Assembly (NCBI RefSeq): GCF_006704265.1
Contig: NZ_VIKA01000002.1
Span: 1 to 64,000, forward strand
Length of the DNA: 64,000 bases
Origin: Elioraea sp. Yellowstone
GTDB taxonomy: Bacteria > Pseudomonadota > Alphaproteobacteria > Acetobacterales > Acetobacteraceae
Reading direction: 5' to 3'
The notes beneath the pieces were generated by a model. It saw only the letters and a program-made list of their open reading frames with translations, was not told the origin of the DNA and did not search any database. The position numbers and the translations under genes were made by a program. Below are positions 42,432-51,130 of the stretch, piece by piece. The number at the start of each line of letters is the position of its first letter. Positions within the stretch are counted from its first letter, which is position 1.

Positions 42432-43087
42432 AGGGCGATCCGCCGTTGCCGGCGCCAGCGCTGCCAGAGGAACCAGGCAGCGACGGCAGCGACCGCGCAC
42501 GCCACGGTCCAGGGGCCGAGCGCGCGCAGGATGGCGGCGATACCCTCCGCGTGCGGCGCGATGGCCGCCGCGGCCTCGAGCACCGCCGTGGTGCCGAGCG
42601 CGGCAGCCGCTGTGCCAGCCGCCGCCTTCGCCGTGCCGCTGTGCGCGAGGCCCGGCTGCACCAGCCCGGCCATGCGTAGCCCCTCGGTGAGGGTGGCGTC
42701 GTCATAGGGCTGGCCGCCGAGCTCGACGCTGATGATCGCCTCGACCAGCGCCCGCATGGTCGCCGGGTCGTGCACGTCGATCACCGCGTCGCGCCCCACC
42801 CCCATCCGGCGCGCCACCGCGGTGACGTAGGCGTCCGTCGGGTTCTCATGGCCCGGCGCGTAGCGGCCGATGATCGCGCGCACCGTGCGGAGTCCGTGCC
42901 GGTCCTGGTAGGCCTGCAGCAGCACCGCCAGCGCGCGGATGCCGTGCTCGTGCGAGACGAAGCGGCAGAACCGGCCATCGCTCGGTGGATCATCGAGCCC
43001 GAGCCATTTGTTCGCCGGGCTGTGCTCGATGTTGCCGGGATTGCGGTTGCGGAAGCCGCGGCTCTTGCGCGGATCGGGTCGGCTCAT
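42428..43087 (-). CDS. Phage peptidoglycan hydrolase-like protein with C-terminal membrane helix
   Basis: A 219-residue protein. The N-terminal part (SRGFRNRNPGNIEHS, FVSHEHGIRALAVLLQAYQD, VRAIIGRYAPGHENPTDAYV) matches structural lytic enzymes of the P5/endolysin-like type. The C-terminal third is hydrophobic with one strong helix (ALGPWTVACAVAAVAAWFLW) and a basic tail, so the enzyme may be membrane-tethered (signal-arrest or fused pinholin-like). It overlaps genes on both sides. It is the likely lysin of the cassette. Confidence 0.65.
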   Translation of the reverse strand: MSRPDPRKSRGFRNRNPGNIEHSPANKWLGLDDPPSDGRFCRFVSHEHGIRALAVLLQAYQDRHGLRTVRAIIGRYAPGHENPTDAYVTAVARRMGVGRDAVIDVHDPATMRALVEAIISVELGGQPYDDATLTEGLRMAGLVQPGLAHSGTAKAAAGTAAAALGTTAVLEAAAAIAPHAEGIAAILRALGPWTVACAVAAVAAWFLWQRWRRQRRIAL

Positions 43088-43398
43088 GGCTCTCTCCGGC
43101 AGTACACGCGCCACGCCACGCCGATCGCATCGCGCTCGGCGTGGGTGACGACGAGGGTGTCGGGACCAAGGGCGAAGCTGTCGCCCGCGGCGAGGTCGGG
43201 GAGGTCCGCCACCGCGACCGTCAGCACGTCGGTGGCCTGGACCACGGCGGTGTCGAAGGCGGTCGCCACCCGGTCGGGCAACGACCGCACCACGCGCACG
43301 GCGACGGCTGGGCCTGCGCCGCCCTGGCGCCACTCCGCATCCACCCCAACATGCGGGTCGGCGAGGATGTCGCCGAGCGCCGCAGCAAAGACGCCCAC
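43084..43398 (-). CDS. Phage head-tail attachment protein
   Basis: A 104-residue protein beginning at GTG 43398 (VGVFAAALGDILADPH), with VRVVRSLPDRVATAFDTAVV and LVVTHAERDAIGVAWRVY. Small beta-rich proteins of this kind follow the capsid gene and close the head (lambda FII-like). The assignment rests on position and general pattern. Confidence 0.6.
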   Translation of the reverse strand: MGVFAAALGDILADPHVGVDAEWRQGGAGPAVAVRVVRSLPDRVATAFDTAVVQATDVLTVAVADLPDLAAGDSFALGPDTLVVTHAERDAIGVAWRVYCRREP

Positions 43399-43399
43399 C

Positions 43400-44422
43400 T
43401 CAGTTCGAGGAGAAGATTCGCACCGCCAGGCGCGGGCGCTTGTTGATCGGCAGGATCGAGGCCTCGGTCTTGACGTCGATCCCGGAGCCGTCGCGCCGCG
43501 GCAGCTGGCGCGCATAGATCGGCAGCCCGACCGTGTTCACGGTCTCGATCAGGTTCGCCGGCGCGCCGTAGGTGACGAAGGTGTCGAGCGTGCCGAGCGG
43601 GAACGCGATCCCCTCGCCCGCCGGCACCAGCTTCTCGGTGCCGCCGGTCGAGAGCGTCACCGTCGCGTTGTACTCCTCGAACACCACGCCGGAGAACGGG
43701 AAGCGCCGGCGCGTATCCTCGCGCAGCGGCTGCGCGCCCGTCGAGGCGTAGTACTTGTACGCCTCCTCGACCTTGGCGTGGCCGATCAGCTTGTCGAAGA
43801 ACTCCGGGCTGACCAGCGCGTGCACGCCGGTCATGGTCTCGCCCTTCAGCTCCTCCTCGACCAGCCGCAGCAGGGTCCGCACCTTGGCCTGCACGCTGGT
43901 CGTCGCGGTGCCGAGCAGGAAGTCCACTGCGAGCTGGGTCAGGCCGAACTCGGTGAAGTAGTTGTAGAGCGTCACCCCGGCGCCGTCCTTGACGATGCCG
44001 CGCAGCGCGTTGACCTCCATGTACTCGCGCGTCTGCGCGTGCTTCACCCGCATGCGGGTGAGCTTGCGCTCCATCACGGTGGCGAGCGGATCGGCCGCAT
44101 CGGCCACACCGAAGCCGCGCACGCCCTGGATGTCCTGGGGGGTGATGACGTCGTCGTGCGGGATCCAGGGCACGGTGAAGGAGCGCATCGAGCGGAGGTC
44201 GCGGTTGGCGACCGTGGCCGGCCCGCCGAGCGGCACGGTGGGGAGCAGGTTCAGCACGCCCTCGGCCTGCTCGATGATCACCGAGCGCTGGGTGACGCCG
44301 TCGAAGCGGAACAGGCCCATCTGCCCGAGGCGGGTGTAGACGTTGGGCAGGATGTTGATGGCCTGGGTCATCTCGGCGAGCGAGTAGCCGCCGGCGTCGA
44401 ACGGATTGATGATGGCGACCAT
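43400..44422 (-). CDS. Major capsid protein (lambda gpE family)
   Basis: A 340-residue protein with the family pattern INPFDAGGYSLAEMTQAINI, FRFDGVTQRSVIIEQAEGVL, VPWIPHDDVITPQDIQGVRG and GETMTGVHALVSPEFFDKLI. Length is near that of lambda E. It is preceded by the decoration protein gene and followed by the attachment gene. Confidence 0.92.
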   Translation of the reverse strand: MVAIINPFDAGGYSLAEMTQAINILPNVYTRLGQMGLFRFDGVTQRSVIIEQAEGVLNLLPTVPLGGPATVANRDLRSMRSFTVPWIPHDDVITPQDIQGVRGFGVADAADPLATVMERKLTRMRVKHAQTREYMEVNALRGIVKDGAGVTLYNYFTEFGLTQLAVDFLLGTATTSVQAKVRTLLRLVEEELKGETMTGVHALVSPEFFDKLIGHAKVEEAYKYYASTGAQPLREDTRRRFPFSGVVFEEYNATVTLSTGGTEKLVPAGEGIAFPLGTLDTFVTYGAPANLIETVNTVGLPIYARQLPRRDGSGIDVKTEASILPINKRPRLAVRIFSSN

Positions 44423-44496
44423 CGGTCGGCCTCCTGTGTGGGAAACAGATGCGGCGCCACGAGGGCGCCGCCGGGGGTCAGGCAGTGGGGGACGGA

Positions 44497-44886
44497 CTAC
44501 GCGGTGTCGCGCGGGACGACGCCGGCGGCGCTGAGCTCGGCGTGCTTGGCGGCGATCTCGGCGGGCTGGTCCACCGAGGCGTCGAACACCAGGGCACCCT
44601 TCGAGACGATCGCCGGGCCACGCGCGACCACCAGGCCGCTGCGGTCGCCGGCCGTGGCATCCACCGCCTCGATCAGCACCGCGACCGCGCTCTCGGCCCC
44701 TTCATCGCCGGTCACCGTGGCGGCGGGCGAGAAGCGGTAGATGCCGGAGGCGGTGATCCTGCCGAGCACGGCACCGAGCGGATAGTTGGTGCCGCCCTTC
44801 AGGGTCACGACCTCGCGGGTGTAGTTGCCGTTGAGCTCGTACTTCAGCAGGTCGCCGAGCGTCGGATCCTTGGTCAGAACGGGCAT
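44497..44886 (-). CDS. Head decoration protein (lambda D-like)
   Basis: A 129-residue protein, MPVLTKDPTLGDLLKYELNG then YTREVVTLKGGTNYPLGAVL, typical of D-like trimers that stabilise the capsid. ATG 44886 begins the family-like sequence. It lies between protease and capsid as in lambda. Confidence 0.88.
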   Translation of the reverse strand: MPVLTKDPTLGDLLKYELNGNYTREVVTLKGGTNYPLGAVLGRITASGIYRFSPAATVTGDEGAESAVAVLIEAVDATAGDRSGLVVARGPAIVSKGALVFDASVDQPAEIAAKHAELSAAGVVPRDTA

Positions 44887-44902
44887 GGGTTGGGTCTCCT
44901 GA

Positions 44903-46135
44903 TCAGCTGCGTGCTGCGGCGGCGCGCTCGCGCGCACGCCGGACGATCGGGCTTTCGTCGGCACTGCCCGGCTTGGGTGCGGCGGCGATCACCGCGCTCG
45001 CCTCGGCACGCGAGGCGAGCGTGTCGAGCACGGAGCGGCGCAGCACGTGGGCGGCGACGCCGCGTCGGATCGCATCTGCTGCATCGACCGTGACGCCGAG
45101 CCGCGCCGCCTGCGCCGCCACCTCGGCGATCTCCGCCGCCGCGGCACGCGCGGCGTCGTCCGGCGGTGCCGGCGCAGGCTCGGGCGGTGCAGCCTCATGC
45201 ACCTCCTGCTGCGGCTCGTCCTGGGTCTCCGGAACGGGCGCGTCGTCGGGTTCGACCGGGTGCGTCATCGTCACTCTCCTGGCAGGGGTCTGGGTGGTGG
45301 CTCCACGCCGAGGGGCGGGTGCAGCAAGGGCGGTGGTCATGTCGGCAAGCACGGTCTCGATGGTGCCGACGCGGTCGGCGAGGCCGAGCGCGATCCCCGC
45401 GCGGCCGCGATAGATCGCCGCCTCGGTGGCGCGCACGGCCTCGGGTGTGAGGTTCCGGTTGCGCGCGACCAGGCTGACGAGCTCGCCGTACAGCGCATCG
45501 ACGTCCGCCTGGATTGCCATGCGTGCCGGATCCGAGAGCGGCTCGTGCGGGTTCCCGTCCAGCTTGCGCGCGCCGGCGTGGATGAACGTCCAGGCGAACC
45601 CCGCCTTGGCATCGGCGCCGCTCTGATCGATGTGCGCGGCGACCACACCGATCGAGCCGACCTCGCCGGTCCGGGTGACGTAGATCCGCTCCGCCGCACT
45701 GGCGATCGCGTAGGCCGCCGAGGTCGCGCTCTCGCTCGCCACGGCCCAGAGCGGCTTGCCCACGGAGCCGCGCAGCGACGTGAGACGGTCGGCGAGATCG
45801 AACATGCCGGCGACCTCGCCGCCCGGGGAGTCGATCTCCATCACCACGCCGCGCACGGACGGATCGGCCAGCGCGGCCTCGACCGCCTCACCGATCTCGC
45901 CATAGACGGAGGCGCCGAACAGCTCGGTCAGCCAGTCGCCACGCGCGACCAGCGGACCCAGCACCGGTACCACGGCGATGCCGGCATCGCTGACGGCGTA
46001 GCCGCGACCGCGCGTCGCAATCTCCCCGGGAGGAGCAAGCGCCACACGGCCGGCGACCAGCAGTGTCTCGAGTGCGCGCGGCGCGATCGCCAGCGGCCGG
46101 CTCGCGAGCCGGAGCAGTGCAGCCTCAACGGTCAT
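44903..46135 (-). CDS. S49-family prohead protease (lambda C-like)
   Basis: A 410-residue protein with an SppA/ClpP-like fold: VVMEIDSPGGEVAGMFDLAD, the nucleophile region SESATSAAYAIASAAERIYV, and Lys in HAGARKLDGNPHEPLS as the likely general base. The C-terminal 130 residues are acidic and proline-rich (PEPAPAPPDDAARAAAAEIA) and could act as an assembly scaffold, as lambda C/Nu3 does. An internal start for a separate scaffold is possible (MTHPVEPDD near 45269). Confidence 0.87.
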   Translation of the reverse strand: MTVEAALLRLASRPLAIAPRALETLLVAGRVALAPPGEIATRGRGYAVSDAGIAVVPVLGPLVARGDWLTELFGASVYGEIGEAVEAALADPSVRGVVMEIDSPGGEVAGMFDLADRLTSLRGSVGKPLWAVASESATSAAYAIASAAERIYVTRTGEVGSIGVVAAHIDQSGADAKAGFAWTFIHAGARKLDGNPHEPLSDPARMAIQADVDALYGELVSLVARNRNLTPEAVRATEAAIYRGRAGIALGLADRVGTIETVLADMTTALAAPAPRRGATTQTPARRVTMTHPVEPDDAPVPETQDEPQQEVHEAAPPEPAPAPPDDAARAAAAEIAEVAAQAARLGVTVDAADAIRRGVAAHVLRRSVLDTLASRAEASAVIAAAPKPGSADESPIVRRARERAAAARS

Positions 46136-46144
46136 GCTGGATCC

Positions 46145-47611
46145 TCAGGCCGGCGGGGCGGTCGTTTCGTCTTCCGCAGGCGCCGGAGCCTCGCTCGGGG
46201 CGCTCGGCGCGGTTCCGAACACCAGCCTGAGGCGCTGCTCGCGGGCACGATCGGCGGCGATCTCGGCATCGACCTGCTCGGCGTCGTAGCCACGCTCGGC
46301 GAGCGCCTGGGTGCGGCTCTTCAGCCCGGCGATGATCTGCTCGATCTCCGCCCGCGCGTCCTTCAACGGGTCCACCCAGTCCCAGCGCGGCGGCAGCCAG
46401 GCACAGGCGACGTACTCCCGGCGCCGCGCCTCGTAGCCGGGCAGATCGAGCGCGCCCGAGACCACGGCTACGTCCATCCAGCGCGCCCAGACGCGCCGGC
46501 AGACCTGCCACACCATCACCGCGTGCTGGTACGCCTCGATGCGCCGGCGGAACTCGAGCAAGGCGAGCCGCGAGTTCGAGTAGTTCGCCTTCAGCATGTC
46601 GTTGGAGAGATAGGCGTAGGGGATGCCCAAGGCCGCCGAGACCTGAAGCAGCGTGCGGTACTGGAACGGCTCGTAGGTCTGGCCGACGTCGGCCGGTGCC
46701 GAGGTCTGGATCTCCTCGCCGGGCTCCAGCATCACCACCTGGCCCGGCTGCAGGTCCATGGTGCGCTCGCCATCGGCACCGTCGCTCTCGGCGACGTCGA
46801 ACGGCTCGGCCGGTGCGGGGGTGGTGATGAACAGCGCGTGCATCGCCGCGACCTTCTTTCGGTCGAGCTCGGCGTCGTCGTACTGGTCGAGCAGGAACAG
46901 CTTCACGATCCCCGGCGCGAAGCGGGAGATGCCGCGCAGCTGGCCGGCATCGACCGGGTCGATCACGTGGATCACCTCCGAGGCCGGCACGCGCACGGTC
47001 TCGCCGGCTAGCCCGGGATCGGTGACGTCGCCGGGGTGGCGGCGCAGGAAGTGATAGGCGACGCGCCTTCCGATGCGGTCGAACTCGATCCCCTGGCGGA
47101 TCGTGTTGCCATTGGCCGCCCGTTCATTCCGATGCAGCGGCAGCATCTCCGAGGGCAGCATCTGGATCTGTAGCGGCACCACGAGCCCGTCCTCGGGGCG
47201 GCGCGGGCGGAAGCGCAGGAACACCTCGCCGGCGATGAACACCTCGCGCGCGGCGCGGCGCTGCTGGCCGTAGAAGTCGGTGAAGCCCTCGGCGTCGCTC
47301 TCGTCGGTCCAGTCCAGCCAGATGCGCTGCACCGCGGCCTTCAGGGCAGAGTCGCCGATCAGGGACGACGGCTTGATGCCGTTGCCCACCACGTTGCCGG
47401 CCCAGGACTCGATGGCGTTGCTGGCATAGCCGTTGTTGCGCACCAGCCAGCGGGCGCGCGCGGTGATGTCCGGGCCGGCGGCGGCGATCAGGGTGTTGAG
47501 ATGCGCGCGGCTGGGCTGGAAGTGGCGCAGCCGGCGGCTCGCCTCGCCGGCCTCGAAGCCACCGAGCAGCGCGCCGACGCGCCGGCGCCAGCGGGAGAGC
47601 GTGCCGAGCAC
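46145..47611 (-). CDS. Phage portal protein (lambda gpB family)
   Basis: A 488-residue protein with WLVRNNGYASNAIESWAGNV, VFIAGEVFLRFRPRRPEDGL, VPASEVIHVIDPVDAGQLRG and YLSNDMLKANYSNSRLALLE, all typical of lambda-type portals. Twelve copies form the DNA entry channel. The C-terminus is Ala/Pro-rich. It lies between gpW and protease. Confidence 0.93.
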   Translation of the reverse strand: MLGTLSRWRRRVGALLGGFEAGEASRRLRHFQPSRAHLNTLIAAAGPDITARARWLVRNNGYASNAIESWAGNVVGNGIKPSSLIGDSALKAAVQRIWLDWTDESDAEGFTDFYGQQRRAAREVFIAGEVFLRFRPRRPEDGLVVPLQIQMLPSEMLPLHRNERAANGNTIRQGIEFDRIGRRVAYHFLRRHPGDVTDPGLAGETVRVPASEVIHVIDPVDAGQLRGISRFAPGIVKLFLLDQYDDAELDRKKVAAMHALFITTPAPAEPFDVAESDGADGERTMDLQPGQVVMLEPGEEIQTSAPADVGQTYEPFQYRTLLQVSAALGIPYAYLSNDMLKANYSNSRLALLEFRRRIEAYQHAVMVWQVCRRVWARWMDVAVVSGALDLPGYEARRREYVACAWLPPRWDWVDPLKDARAEIEQIIAGLKSRTQALAERGYDAEQVDAEIAADRAREQRLRLVFGTAPSAPSEAPAPAEDETTAPPA

Positions 47612-47617
47612 GGTGAC

Positions 47618-47830
47618 TCAGAGCCCCTTGCTCGCGGCGGTGCGGACGATGCGGCGCCGCGCGCCCGCGGAGGTGTCGGCGATGCGGCGTTCCAGGTCGG
47701 CGATCGCCGCCGCCATCTCGGCGTCGGTCGCGTAGGTGATGCGCCGTCCGTCGATATCGACCGTGCGCACGCCGCGCCAGCGCGCTTCCAGCAGCGCATC
47801 GCGCCGCACCGTCATCTGCTCCAACGTCAT
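47618..47830 (-). CDS. gpW-like head-tail connector
   Basis: A 70-residue protein, MTLEQMTVRRDALLEARWRG then RRITYATDAEMAAAIADLER, the helix-hairpin-helix pattern of gpW. ATG 47830 is used; a TTG at 47842 inside the terminase stop is less likely. Position between terminase and portal matches lambda W. Confidence 0.87.
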   Translation of the reverse strand: MTLEQMTVRRDALLEARWRGVRTVDIDGRRITYATDAEMAAAIADLERRIADTSAGARRRIVRTAASKGL

Positions 47831-47838
47831 CGGCGACC

Positions 47839-49821
47839 TCAACGAAGGTAGGACGGCGTGAAGACACGGCGGCCGCGCGACGCACGACGGCGGAGCATGC
47901 CGGCAGAGGGCGGCACGGGATCGGCGGCATCCGTCTGTTCCGGTACCGGTGCAACTGGCCCATCCTCGGTTCCGTCAGCCGCCACCTGCGCCTCGAGGTC
48001 ACGCCACGTCGCCTCGGTCCAGCGATCCGCCCCGGCGATCCACGCCGCGGCACGCGCATACACGCGGCAGTCCAGGACCTCGTTGCGCTCCCTCAGCTTC
48101 TGCCACTCCAGCCGGGCGAAGCCGCGCTTGGTGCGCACGCTCACCAGCTGCTCCGCCACCAGCTGCTTCACCCACTCCGCTTCCATGCCGCGCGGCAGGT
48201 GGACGTAGCCGGCGGGGTACACTGTGCCGGCCGCGAGCTCCTCGTCGGTGGGCCGGCTCAGCCGCAGGAAGCGATAGGTCTCGCTCTTGAACGTGGCGAC
48301 GGCGACGGTCCAGAGCCGCGCACCGCGGCGCAGCTTGCGCCCACCCTCGGTCACATCGACGTAGCTCGGCCCGACGATCGGCGCGGCACGGTTGAACCCG
48401 TCCACGCCCTTCACCGGCACGACCTGGGCATGCCCGGCTCGGCGCGCCCAGGCATACACCGCCGGCGCCTCGTAGCCGGTGTCGATCGCGAGCTTCGCCA
48501 GCCCGAGCCGCGCGCCACTGGCGTGCGGCCAAGTGCGGCCGAGCAGTGCGGTCAGGCTCGCCCACGTGCCGGCGTGACGGGACCCCATCGAACTCTGTTC
48601 GATGGGAGCCCGATCGGGCCCGCCGTCGATGATGACGTGGTCGACGAACCAACTCTCGAGGCCACGGCCCCAGGCCCAGATCGAGACCTCGATGCGGTCG
48701 CGCTGCACGTCGGCGCCGGCCGTGAGGAACAGCGCGCCCGCCGGCACGATGCCGATCGGCCAGTCCTCGCGGCGCTCATAGAGGCGCTGCCAGTCCGGCG
48801 CGTCGCCGCTCTCCTGCCAGGTCTCGCCGAGCACCGTGTTCTTGAACGTCTTCAGATCCTCGGGCTTGCCCTGCGCGGCCTCCCAATCGCGCGCGATCTG
48901 CTCCCACGACAGCCACCCCACCGGCGAGTAGAGCGCCGAGATATGGAAGCCTACCGTGTGCGGATCCTCCGCGACCGCGGTCGGGCGCCACTCCCCGCCG
49001 GCGAGCATCGCCGTCTTGTGGTGCTCCTCGATCGCGCCGTCACACGACTCGCAGCGGTACGCCACCGACCGCGGATTGCCCTTCTCCCACCGCAGCCGCT
49101 CGAACGTCAGGACCTGCATCGTCCCGCACTGCGGGCACGGCACGAAGAAGCGGCGCTGGTCGGAGGCGAGGTACTCGCGCTCGATGCGCGACAGCCCGGT
49201 GATGGTCGGCGTCGAGACCAGGAAGGTCTTGCGGCGCCAGCCGAAGGTGCGGGCGCGGGCCTCGGCGAGCGCGATCGGATCGCCCTCGCCCTCGACGTCG
49301 CCCGGATAGGCGTCGATCTCGTCGAGGAACAGGAACCGCGCCGTCATCGAGCGCAGGCCCACGGCGCTGTTCGCCCCCGTCATCACCAGGATGCCGCCGG
49401 GGAACTCCTTCGAGAGCAGCGTGTTGCCGCTGTCGCGGGCGCGCGCCGGGGCGACGCGCTCGCGCAGCACCGGCGTCTCCTCGATCAGCGGGTCGATGCG
49501 CTGGCGCGAGAACCGCTTCGCCAGCTCGACCGTCGGCTGCACCGCCAGCACCGGCGCCGGCACGTGGTGCAGGATGTAGCCCAGCCAGTTGTTTCCCCCC
49601 TCCGTGCCGCCGGTCTGCGCCCCTTTCATGAACACCACCCGCCGGGCGGGATGCACCGCCGAGAGCGCGTCCATGATCGCGCGCAGATACGGCGTGCGGC
49701 TGGTACGCCAGGGACCCGGTTCCGAGGAGGCGCGGCTGCCGAGGATGCGGTGCCGCTCGGCCCACTCCGAGACCGTGAGCTGCGGCGGCGGGCGCAGCAT
49801 CGCGCCCATGCGCCGCCGCAC
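47839..49821 (-). CDS. Terminase large subunit (lambda gpA family) with a palindrome insert
   Basis: A 660-residue packaging ATPase-nuclease. Walker-A-like GAQTGGTEGG, Walker B FLFLDEIDAYP and the zinc-finger-like CPQCG and CESC are visible, as are later nuclease-domain segments. In the middle, the coding sequence includes palindrome copy F (48579-48611, 33 bp, in frame), encoding about 11 residues around SSMGSRHAG between IIDGGPDRA and TWASLTALLGRTW. The frame stays open, so the protein is probably functional. Start is ATG 49821; the gene is close to the small subunit. Confidence 0.92.
   Translation of the reverse strand: MRRRMGAMLRPPPQLTVSEWAERHRILGSRASSEPGPWRTSRTPYLRAIMDALSAVHPARRVVFMKGAQTGGTEGGNNWLGYILHHVPAPVLAVQPTVELAKRFSRQRIDPLIEETPVLRERVAPARARDSGNTLLSKEFPGGILVMTGANSAVGLRSMTARFLFLDEIDAYPGDVEGEGDPIALAEARARTFGWRRKTFLVSTPTITGLSRIEREYLASDQRRFFVPCPQCGTMQVLTFERLRWEKGNPRSVAYRCESCDGAIEEHHKTAMLAGGEWRPTAVAEDPHTVGFHISALYSPVGWLSWEQIARDWEAAQGKPEDLKTFKNTVLGETWQESGDAPDWQRLYERREDWPIGIVPAGALFLTAGADVQRDRIEVSIWAWGRGLESWFVDHVIIDGGPDRAPIEQSSMGSRHAGTWASLTALLGRTWPHASGARLGLAKLAIDTGYEAPAVYAWARRAGHAQVVPVKGVDGFNRAAPIVGPSYVDVTEGGRKLRRGARLWTVAVATFKSETYRFLRLSRPTDEELAAGTVYPAGYVHLPRGMEAEWVKQLVAEQLVSVRTKRGFARLEWQKLRERNEVLDCRVYARAAAWIAGADRWTEATWRDLEAQVAADGTEDGPVAPVPEQTDAADPVPPSAGMLRRRASRGRRVFTPSYLR
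48579..48611. repeat. Palindromic element, copy F, inside the terminase gene
   Basis: GGGAC-CCCATCGAA, a 5-base loop, TTCGATGGG-AGCCC. Both arms show the GGGAC/GGGCT asymmetry of copies A and D. It is 33 bp, a multiple of three, so it leaves the terminase frame intact. Confidence 0.75.
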
Positions 49822-49825
49822 ATGC

Positions 49826-50341
49826 TCACGCGTCCGGCTGCCGATCTCCGCCGAGACCTGGGGGGTCGAAGCGATCGGCGGCCTCCGTCAGCAACTCGGT
49901 GATGTGCTGCTGCAGGATGGTCTGCAGCAGGTGCGGATCGACGCCGAGCTCGGCGGCGATCACGCCGGCGACGCGCGCGGGCCAGTTCAGCAGCGCGTCG
50001 CGCATCGCCCCGGCGACCTCGTCGATCGTCGCATCCGCCTCGGCGACGTCCACCAGCCGGCGCTTGCTCTCGTCCAGCGCGAGCCGCTGTGCCTCGACCT
50101 TGAGCGCGAGCTGCGCGACCTTCAGCCGCGCGAACGGCGTGCCGTCGGCGGACGCGCTGCCGCCCAGCGGCGAGCGGCTCGGGTCCGCGGTCTCGACCAG
50201 GCGGCGGCGGGTCTTGTCGATGTCCCACTGCCCGTCCGGCTCGCGGGCGATACGCCCGGCACTCGCGGCCTTGCGCAGCGCCGTCTCGGTGATGCCGATG
50301 CGGCGCGCCGCCTCACGCGTCGACGGAGTCAGCTCTGGCAT
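49826..50341 (-). CDS. Terminase small subunit-like DNA-binding protein
   Basis: A 171-residue protein with an N-terminal winged-helix or HTH region (TPSTREAARRIGITETALRK) and a C-terminal helical part (RLKVAQLALKVEAQRLALDE) typical of Nu1-like small terminases. ATG 50341 begins the family-like sequence. It ends 4 bases before the large subunit starts. It probably recognises the packaging site. Confidence 0.8.
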   Translation of the reverse strand: MPELTPSTREAARRIGITETALRKAASAGRIAREPDGQWDIDKTRRRLVETADPSRSPLGGSASADGTPFARLKVAQLALKVEAQRLALDESKRRLVDVAEADATIDEVAGAMRDALLNWPARVAGVIAAELGVDPHLLQTILQQHITELLTEAADRFDPPGLGGDRQPDA

Positions 50342-50359
50342 GGCGGCGACTCGGGCTCC

Positions 50360-50390
50360 GGGCGCCCATCGCGGCCTGCCGCGATCCTCC
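50360..50390. repeat. Palindromic element, copy E, degenerate
   Basis: GGGCG-CCCATCGCGGC, a 2-base loop, GCCGCGAT, then the right arm breaks down. It lies 19 bases upstream of the small terminase start. Confidence 0.5.
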
Positions 50391-50502
50391 GCCGCGCGCG
50401 GTGATGGACGAGGATGCTGCTGGCGAGAGTCGAGAGGCGGATGGGACGATGCGCCGATCACACCGCCGCCCGCGATCTGCGAGCGGCGGTGCGGTCAGAC
50501 GA

Positions 50503-50724
50503 TCAGGACGGGCGGCCGCCGAGAGAAATATGGATCGCGCGCTGGATCACGTCCTCGTCGGTCTCGCCGGGCAGGCGCATCGCCTGGATGCGGTCCCAGG
50601 TGTCCTGTTCGATCGGCACCAGCCAGGTGCCGTCGGCCTGTCGCTGCCCGGTGGAACGGAACGTGCCGATGGTGATGCTCGCGATGGTCTTGTACGTCGC
50701 GTCGCTCATGCGGATCAGTGGCAT
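50503..50724 (-). CDS. Small phage protein of unknown function
   Basis: A 73-residue protein, MPLIRMSDATYKTIASITIG, ending LPGETDEDVIQRAIHISLGG. No known domain is evident; the size and the second half suggest a small DNA-binding or regulatory protein of the ribbon-helix-helix type. It is preceded by the 53-bp leader block at 50745-50797, which is shared with the 52290-52571 gene. Confidence 0.55.
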   Translation of the reverse strand: MPLIRMSDATYKTIASITIGTFRSTGQRQADGTWLVPIEQDTWDRIQAMRLPGETDEDVIQRAIHISLGGRPS

Positions 50725-50744
50725 TGGGGCCTCCATCACGGCGA

Positions 50745-50797
50745 GGGCCATTCCCCGCCGTGACGGACCATTCGCGCTGGTGCGCCGCGCAGCCAAG
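50745..50797 (-). repeat. Shared leader block, copy 1
   Basis: About 53 bp nearly identical to 52591-52645. The core GTGACGGACCATTCGCGCTGG is identical in both. Each copy ends about 20 bases upstream of a start codon on the minus strand, so it may be a duplicated promoter or regulatory leader. Confidence 0.7.
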
Positions 50798-50882
50798 TTG
50801 AGTACGTGATCATAACATTGCGTTCTCGCCGAACGCAGCACCGCCGCCCGCGGTGCGCGAGCGGCGGCGTGGGAGTCGGAGA

Positions 50883-51122
50883 TCAGGCCTCGCCGGGTTC
50901 CCAGCGCGCGAGCGCGCTGGGGTCCCGCGGCGGCGTGAAGGTGAACTCCGCCTGGCCGACGCGATTGCCGTCGCTGTCGTGCAGCGGGCGCGGCCACGCG
51001 CCGGCGAAGCCGAGCCGGTCCATCTCGTCGGCCAGCCGGCGCAGGATGCGCGCGATCTCCGCGGTCGGGCTCGCCATGAAGGCCGCGCCGTCGGTGCGGA
51101 TACGCAGGAGGAACTCGCTCAT
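50883..51122 (-). CDS. Small phage protein carrying a palindrome-encoded C-terminus
   Basis: A 79-residue protein (SEFLLRIRTDGAAFMASPTA, then AEIARILRRLADEMDRLGF). No function is recognised. Its last codons lie in palindrome copy B and read DPSALARWEPGEA. ATG 51122 is preferred to an upstream extension. Confidence 0.55.
   Translation of the reverse strand: MSEFLLRIRTDGAAFMASPTAEIARILRRLADEMDRLGFAGAWPRPLHDSDGNRVGQAEFTFTPPRDPSALARWEPGEA
50894..50925. repeat. Palindromic element, copy B
   Basis: GGGTT-CCCAGCGCGC, a 2-base loop, GCGCGCTGGG-GTCCC. It overlaps the 3-prime end of the 50883-51122 gene and matches copy A except in the loop and one arm base. Confidence 0.75.
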
Positions 51123-51130
51123 CGTCCGCC

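Noticed and set aside
44449-47011. Long plus-strand frames opposite the decoration, protease and portal genes
   Set aside because: Low-complexity shadow frames; the minus strand encodes recognised head proteins.
48199-49902. A 567-codon plus-strand frame opposite the terminase
   Set aside because: No recognisable protein; it mirrors terminase codon bias.
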